Positions 53,201 through 62,200 of a DNA stretch of 64,000 nt are shown here, one piece after another (within the stretch, counting starts at the first letter, position 1; each line of letters opens with the position of its first letter). The DNA comes from Paraphysomonas bandaiensis (Eukaryota > Chrysophyceae). The position numbers and the translations under genes are program-made. Location of the stretch: positions 22,321-86,320 of the forward strand of contig CBFFRP010000527.1 in NCBI GenBank assembly GCA_965644295.1. The letters run 5' to 3'. The notes below the pieces were generated by a model, which saw only the letters and a program-made list of their open reading frames with translations, was not told the origin of the DNA and searched no databases.

Positions 53201-56200
53201 TCCACTTGGTACGCACGTTGGTCGCGATGTAGGTTGCCCAGTCGGTTCGCTAGTGGGTTGTCCGCTGGGAACAACCGTTGGTTGCCCTGTAGGCTGGCTT
53301 GTAGGTTGAGACGACGGCTGATTAGTAGGTTGACCTGTCGGTAATCCACTAGGCAAAGTCGTTGGCTGACCACTTGGACGACCCGTTGGTTGAACTGTCG
53401 GTATCTCAGATGGTACGCTACTTGGTTCACTGCTAGGTACAGTACTAGGTAGAATCGTAGGTGAACTAGTGGGCTGCCCTGTAGGTTCTCCACTTGGTTG
53501 ACCAGTCGGCTGACTTGATGGCATTCCGGATGGTATCCGAGTAGGTTGCCCAGATGGGATACCACTGGGTACAGAAGAAGGGATGCAAGTTGGTAGACCA
53601 GTGGGTACGATAGTTGGTTGGCCAGTGGGCAAACCACTAGGCTGTCCCGTCGGCTGGACGGTAGGTTCACCTGTAGGTGTACTAGATGGCTGACTTGAAG
53701 GCATATCGGTGGGCTGACCAGACGGATGTCCAGTTGGCTGACCAGACGGATAGCTACTGGGCTCACCAGACGGCTCAAAAGATGGTGTGGAAGTCGGCCT
53801 TCCGCTGGGTATACAAGTGGGAGTACTAGATGGCAGAGTAGTTGGATAGCTGGTAGGTTCACTTGACGGTTTACCCGTTGGCTGACCAGTTGGTGGTCCG
53901 CTCGGAATGCTACTTGGCTCTGAAGTTGGTTGTCCTGACGGCTGACTAGTTGGAAGTGATGAAGGTAGTTCTGTCGGTGTACCTGACGGCAGGCCACTCG
54001 GTAAGTAACTAGGATGACCACTGGGTATAGCACTGGGATACCCTGTGGGCTGTCCAGAGGGTATCATGGTTGGAGCACATGTTGGTCTTTCAGATGGCGC
54101 TCCAGTTGGAAAACCACTGGGCAAGGGCGTCGGTAACGCTGTCGGGAATCCGCTAGGACACCCAGAAGGAAAAGTAGATGGGAGTGCACTGGGAATGTTA
54201 CTTGGGATAGATGTTGGAATACCAGATGGTTGTGCACTAGGTTTCCCAGTGGGATAGCCAGTTGGCACGCCCGTAGGTTGACTGCTTGGAATAGCCCCTC
54301 TCAATTGCAGATGTGTGTATAGCGGATAGCCCATGTAGTCACATGGTCCTCTTGTCACACCAGTGCTTGATACCTCAATCGTTAAACTCCCTCCCAATGG
54401 CTCAGACACATAATCTGATATATCCATATCATAGAAGCAATTGTAATATGACGAGCCACATTCCTCAGCAGGTGTACAATATTCCATAACTGTTACGTTG
54501 TTGACCTTAATTGTAGCCCACTGAGTAGCCATAGACCCATAGTTGGTGGGGAAAACATCAACTGTCAAATATAGTGGGTACGAGGAGTTAGCCCATCCAA
54601 GACTATCAGGTGTCCACACTACGGGGAAAGAATTTCTTCCTCCTCTAAATACCTCCAATGCTAAAGGATATTGATAGGTAGGGTGACCGGAGGGTACTCC
54701 ACTTGGTTGCCCAGATGGAACAGCGGAAGGAACACAGGTAGGCTGACCAGTAGGAATACATGTGGGTTGACCGGAAGGCTCGCCAGTCGGCTGACCAGAT
54801 GGTTCACCCGTTGGAACACAACTTGGTTGACCAGATGGAACAGACGTAGGTTGACTGCTTGGAGTAGCCCCTCTCAATTGCAGATGTGTGTATAGCGGAT
54901 AGCCCATGTAGTCACATGGTCCTCCTGTCACACCAGTGCTTGATACCTCAATCGTTAAACTCCCTCCCAATGGCTCAGACACATAATCTGATATATCCAT
55001 ATCATAGAAGCAGTTGTAATATGACGAGCCACATTCCTCAGCAGGTGTACAATATTCCATAACTGTTACGTTGTTGACCTTAATTGTAGCCCACTGAGTA
55101 GCCATAGACCCATAGCTGGTGGGGAAAACATCAACTGTCAAATATAGTGGGTACGAGGAGTTAGCCCATCCAAGACTATCAGGTGTCCACACTACGGGGA
55201 AAGAATTTCTTCCTCCTCTAAATACCTCCAATGCTAAAGGATATTGATAGGTAGGGTGACCGGAGGGTACACCACTTGGTTGCCCAGACGGAACAGCGGA
55301 AGGAACACAGGTAGGCTGACCAGTAGGAATACATGTGGGTTGACCGGAAGGCTCACCAGTCGGCTGACCAGATGGTTCACCCGTTGGAACACAACTTGGT
55401 TGACCTGATGGAACAGACGTAGGTTGACCTGTAGGTTGTCCTGTAGGCTGACCAGATGGTTCACCCGTTGGAACACAACTTGGTTGACCTGATGGAACAG
55501 ACGTAGGTTGTCCTGTAGGCTGACCAGATGGTTCACCCGTTGGAACACAAGTTGGTTGACCAGACGGTTGTCCGGTAGGATGCCCGCTGGGCTGACCAGT
55601 AGGAACACATGTGGGTTGACCGGAAGGCTCGCCAGTCGGCTGACCAGATGGTTCACCCGTTGGATCACAACTTGGTTGACCTGATGGAACAGACGTAGGT
55701 TGACCGGAAGGCTCGCCAGTAGGCTGACCAGATGGTTCACCCGTTGGAACACAAGTTGGTTGACCAGACGGCTGTCCGGTAGGATGCCCGCTGGGCTGAC
55801 CAGTAGGAACACATGTGGGTTGACCGGAAGGCTCGCCAGTCGGCTGACCAGATGGTTCACCCGTTGGAACACAAGTTGGTTGACCTGATGGAACAGACGT
55901 AGGTTGACCTGTAGGTTGTCCTGTAGGCTGACCAGATGGTTCACCCGTTGGAACACAACTTGGTTGACCTGATGGAACAGACGTAGGTTGTCCTGTAGGC
56001 TGACCAGATGGTTCACCCGTTGGAACACAAGTTGGTTGACCAGACGGTTGTCCGGTAGGATGCCCGCTGGGCTGACCTGTAGGAACACATGTGGGTTGAC
56101 CGGAAGGCTCGCCAGTCGGCTGACCAGATGGTTCACCCGTTGGAACACAACTTGGTTGACCAGACGGAACAGAAGTAGGTTGACCTGTAGGTTGTCCTGT

Positions 56201-59200
56201 AGGCTGACCAGATGGTTCACCCGTTGGAACACAACTTGGTTGACCAGACGGCTGTCCGGTAGGATGCCCGCTGGGCTGACCAGTAGGAACACATGTGGGT
56301 TGACCGGAAGGCTCGCCAGTCGGCTGACCAGATGGTTCACCCGTTGGAACACAAGTTGGTTGACCTGATGGAACAGAAGTAGGTTGACCTGTAGGTTGTC
56401 CTGTAGGCTGACCAGATGGTTCACCCGTTGGAACACAAGTTGGTTGACCAGACGGTTGTCCGGTAGGATGCCCGCTGGGCTGACCAGTAGGAACACATGT
56501 GGGTTGACCGGAAGGCTCGCCAGTCGGCTGACCAGATGGTTCACCCGTTGGAACACAACTTGGTTGACCTGATGGAACAGACGTAGGTTGACCTGTAGGT
56601 TGTCCTGTAGGCTGACCAGATGGTTCACCCGTTGGAACACAAGTTGGTTGACCAGACGGCTGTCCGGTAGGATGCCCGCTGGGCTGACCAGTAGGAACAC
56701 ATGTGGGTTGACCGGAAGGCTCGCCAGTCGGCTGACCAGATGGTTCACCCGTTGGAACACAACTTGGTTGACCTGATGGAACAGAAGTAGGTTGACCTGT
56801 AGGTTGTCCTGTAGGCTGACCAGATGGTTCACCCGTTGGAACACAAGTTGGTTGACCAGTCGGAACACATGTGGGTTGACCGGAAGGCTCGCCAGTAGGC
56901 TGACCAGATGGTTCACCCGTTGGAACACAAGTTGGTTGACCAGACGGCTGTCCGGTAGGATGCCCGCTGGGCTGACCAGTAGGAACACATGTGGGTTGAC
57001 CTGTAGGTTGTCCTGTAGGCTGACCAGATGGTTCACCCGTTGGAACACAAGTTGGTTGACCAGTAGGAACACATGTGGGTTGACCGGAAGGCTCGCCAGT
57101 CGGCTGACCAGATGGTTCACCCGTTGGAACACATGTTGGTTGACCAGACGGCTGTCCGGTAGGATGCCCGCTGGGCTGACCAGTAGGAACACATGTGGGT
57201 TGACCGGAAGGCTCGCCAGTCGGCTGACCAGATGGTTCACCCGTTGGAACACAAGTTGGTTGACCAGTAGGAACACATGTGGGTTGACCGGAAGGCTCGC
57301 CAGTAGGCTGACCAGATGGTTCACCCGTTGGAACACAAGTTGGTTGACCAGACGGCTGTCCGGTAGGATGCCCGCTGGGCTGACCAGTAGGAACACATGT
57401 GGGTTGACCTGTAGGTTGTCCTGTAGGCTGACCGGATGGTTCACCCGTTGGAACACAAGTTGGTTGACCAGTAGGAACACATGTGGGTTGACCGGAAGGC
57501 TCGCCAGTAGGCTGACCAGATGGTTCACCCGTTGGAACACAAGTTGGTTGACCTGATGGAACAGACGTAGGTTGACCTGTAGGTTGTCCTGTAGGCTGAC
57601 CAGATGGTTCACCCGTTGGAACACAAGTTGGTTGACCAGACGGCTGTCCGGTAGGATGCCCGCTGGGCTGACCAGTAGGAACACATGTGGGTTGACCGGA
57701 AGGCTCGCCAGTCGGCTGACCAGATGGTTCACCCGTTGGAACACAAGTTGGTTGACCAGTAGGAACAGCCGTAGGTTGACCTGTAGGTTGTCCTGTAGGC
57801 TGACCAGATGGTTCACCCGTTGGAACACAACTTGGTTGACCAGACGGCTGTCCGGTAGGATGCCCGCTGGGCTGACCAGTAGGAACACATGTGGGTTGAC
57901 CGGAAGGCTCGCCAGTCGGCTGACCAGATGGTTCACCCGTTGGAACACAACTTGGTTGACCTGATGGAACAGAAGTAGGTTGACCTGTAGGTTGTCCTGT
58001 AGGCTGACCAGATGGTTCACCCGTTGGAACACAACTTGGTTGACCAGACGGCTGTCCGGTAGGATGCCCGCTGGGCTGACCAGTAGGAACACATGTGGGT
58101 TGACCGGAAGGCTCGCCAGTCGGCTGACCAGATGGTTCACCCGTTGGAACACAACTTGGTTGACCTGATGGAACAGAAGTAGGTTGACCTGTAGGTTGTC
58201 CTGTAGGCTGACCAGATGGTTCACCCGTTGGAACACAAGTTGGTTGACCAGACGGCTGTCCGGTAGGATGCCCGCTGGGCTGACCAGTAGGAACACATGT
58301 GGGTTGACCGGAAGGCTCGCCAGTCGGCTGACCAGATGGTTCACCCGTTGGAACACAACTTGGTTGACCTGATGGAACAGACGTAGGTTGACCTGTAGGT
58401 TGTCCTGTAGGCTGACCAGATGGTTCACCCGTTGGAACACAACTTGGTTGACCAGACGGTTGTCCGGTAGGATGCCCGCTGGGCTGACCAGTAGGAACAC
58501 ATGTGGGTTGACCGGAAGGCTCGCCAGTCGGCTGACCAGATGGTTCACCCGTTGGAACACAAGTTGGTTGACCTGATGGAACAGACGTAGGTTGACCTGT
58601 AGGTTGTCCTGTAGGCTGACCAGATGGTTCACCCGTTGGAACACAACTTGGTTGACCAGACGGCTGTCCGGTAGGATGCCCGCTGGGCTGACCAGTAGGA
58701 ACACATGTGGGTTGACCGGAAGGCTCACCAGTCGGCTGACCAGATGGTTCACCCGTTGGAACACAACTTGGTTGACCTGATGGAACAGACGTAGGTTGAC
58801 CTGTAGGTTGTCCTGTAGGCTGACCAGATGGTTCACCCGTTGGAACACAACTTGGTTGACCAGACGGCTGTCCGGTAGGATGCCCGCTGGGCTGACCAGT
58901 AGGAACACATGTGGGTTGACCGGAAGGCTCGCCAGTCGGCTGACCAGATGGTTCACCCGTTGGAACACAACTTGGTTGACCTGATGGAACAGAAGTAGGT
59001 TGACCTGTAGGTTGTCCTGTAGGCTGACCAGATGGTTCACCCGTTGGAACACAACTTGGTTGACCAGACGGCTGTCCGGTAGGATGCCCGCTGGGCTGAC
59101 CAGTAGGAACACATGTGGGTTGACCGGAAGGCTCGCCAGTCGGCTGACCAGATGGTTCACCCGTTGGAACACAACTTGGTTGACCTGATGGAACAGACGT

Positions 59201-62200
59201 AGGTTGACCTGTAGGTTGTCCTGTAGGCTGACCAGATGGTTCACCCGTTGGAACACAACTTGGTTGACCAGACGGCTGTCCGGTAGGATGCCCGCTGGGC
59301 TGACCAGTAGGAACACATGTGGGTTGACCGGAAGGCTCGCCAGTCGGCTGACCAGATGGTTCACCCGTTGGAACACAACTTGGTTGACCTGATGGAACAG
59401 AAGTAGGTTGACCTGTAGGTTGTCCTGTAGGCTGACCAGATGGTTCACCCGTTGGAACACAAGTTGGTTGACCAGACGGCTGTCCGGTAGGATGCCCGCT
59501 GGGCTGACCAGTAGGAACACATGTGGGTTGACCGGAAGGCTCACCAGTCGGCTGACCAGATGGTTCACCCGTTGGAACACAACTTGGTTGACCTGATGGA
59601 GCAGACGTAGGTTGACCTGTAGGTTGTCCTGTAGGCTGACCAGATGGTTCACCCGTTGGAACACAACTTGGTTGACCAGACGGCTGTCCGGTAGGATGCC
59701 CGCTGGGCTGACCAGTAGGAACACATGTGGGTTGACCGGAAGGCTCGCCAGTCGGCTGACCAGATGGTTCACCCGTTGGAACACAACTTGGTTGACCTGA
59801 TGGAACAGAAGTAGGTTGACCTGTAGGTTGTCCTGTAGGCTGACCAGATGGTTCACCCGTTGGAACACAAGTTGGTTGACCAGACGGCTGTCCGGTAGGA
59901 TGCCCGCTGGGCTGACCAGTAGGAACACATGTGGGTTGACCGGAAGGCTCGCCAGTCGGCTGACCAGATGGTTCACCCGTTGGAACACAACTTGGTTGAC
60001 CTGATGGAACAGACGTAGGTTGACCTGTAGGTTGTCCTGTAGGCTGACCAGATGGTTCACCCGTTGGAACACAAGTTGGTTGACCAGACGGCTGTCCGGT
60101 AGGATGCCCGCTGGGCTGACCAGTAGGAACACATGTGGGTTGACCGGAAGGCTCGCCAGTCGGCTGACCAGATGGTTCACCCGTTGGAACACAAGTTGGT
60201 TGACCTGATGGAACAGAAGTAGGTTGACCTGTAGGTTGTCCTGTGGGCTGACCAGATGGTTCACCCGTTGGAACACAAGTTGGTTGACCAGACGGCTGTC
60301 CGGTAGGATGCCCGCTGGGCTGACCAGTAGGAACACATGTGGGTTGACCGGAAGGCTCACCAGTCGGCTGACCAGATGGTTCACCCGTTGGGACACAACT
60401 TGGTTGACCTGATGGAGCAGACGTAGGTTGACCTGTAGGTTGTCCTGTGGGCTGACCAGATGGTTCACCCGTTGGAACACAAGTTGGTTGACCAGACGGC
60501 TGTCCGGTAGGATGCCCGCTGGGCTGACCAGTAGGAACACATGTGGGTTGACCGGAAGGCTCACCAGTCGGCTGACCAGATGGTTCACCCGTTGGAACAC
60601 AACTTGGTTGACCTGATGGAACAGACGTAGGTTGACCTGTAGGTTGTCCTGTAGGCTGACCAGATGGTTCACCCGTTGGAACACAAGTTGGTTGACCAGA
60701 CGGCTGTCCGGTAGGATGCCCGCTGGGCTGACCAGTAGGAACACATGTGGGTTGACCGGAAGGCTCGCCAGTCGGCTGACCAGATGGTTCACCCGTTGGA
60801 ACACAACTTGGTTGACCTGATGGAACAGAAGTAGGTTGACCTGTAGGTTGTCCTGTAGGCTGACCAGATGGTTCACCCGTTGGAACACAAGTTGGTTGAC
60901 CAGACGGCTGTCCGGTAGGATGCCCGCTGGGCTGACCAGTAGGAACACATGTGGGTTGACCGGAAGGCTCGCCAGTCGGCTGACCAGATGGTTCACCCGT
61001 TGGAACACAAGTTGGTTGACCTGATGGAACAGAAGTAGGTTGACCTGTAGGTTGTCCTGTAGGCTGACCAGATGGTTCACCCGTTGGAACACAAGTTGGT
61101 TGACCAGACGGCTGTCCGGTAGGATGCCCGCTGGGCTGACCAGTAGGAACACATGTGGGTTGACCGGAAGGCTCGCCAGTCGGCTGACCAGATGGTTCAC
61201 CCGTTGGAACACAACTTGGTTGACCTGATGGAACAGAAGTAGGTTGACCTGTAGGTTGTCCTGTAGGCTGACCAGATGGTTCACCCGTTGGAACACAAGT
61301 TGGTTGACCAGACGGCTGTCCGGTAGGATGCCCGCTGGGCTGACCAGTAGGAACACATGTGGGTTGACCGGAAGGCTCGCCAGTAGGCTGACCAGATGGT
61401 TCACCCGTTGGAACACAACTTGGTTGACCTGATGGAACAGACGTAGGTTGACCTGTAGGTTGTCCTGTAGGCTGACCAGATGGTTCACCCGTTGGAACAC
61501 AAGTTGGTTGACCAGACGGCTGTCCGGTAGGATGCCCGCTGGGCTGACCAGTAGGAACACATGTGGGTTGACCGGAAGGCTCACCAGTCGGCTGACCAGA
61601 TGGTTCACCCGTTGGAACACAACTTGGTTGACCTGATGGAACAGACGTAGGTTGACCTGTAGGTTGTCCTGTAGGCTGACCAGATGGTTCACCCGTTGGA
61701 GCACAAGTTGGTTGACCAGACGGCTGTCCGGTAGGATGCCCGCTGGGCTGACCAGTAGGAACACATGTGGGTTGACCGGAAGGCTCGCCAGTAGGCTGAC
61801 CAGATGGTTCACCCGTTGGAACACAACTTGGTTGACCTGATGGAACAGACGTAGGTTGACCTGTAGGTTGTCCTGTAGGCTGACCAGATGGTTCACCCGT
61901 TGGAACACAAGTTGGTTGACCAGACGGCTGTCCGGTAGGATGCCCGCTGGGCTGACCAGTAGGAACACATGTGGGTTGACCGGAAGGCTCACCAGTCGGC
62001 TGACCAGATGGTTCACCCGTTGGAACACAACTTGGTTGACCTGATGGAACAGACGTAGGTTGACCTGTAGGTTGTCCTGTAGGCTGACCAGATGGTTCAC
62101 CCGTTGGAGCACAAGTTGGTTGACCAGACGGCTGTCCGGTAGGATGCCCGCTGGGCTGACCAGTAGGAACACATGTGGGTTGACCGGAAGGCTCGCCAGT

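Noticed and set aside
50155-54033. Long minus-strand frames of 328-388 codons rich in Leu, Val, Asn and Gln
   Set aside because: They are phase-shifted shadows of the PT-repeat coding sequence on the same strand.
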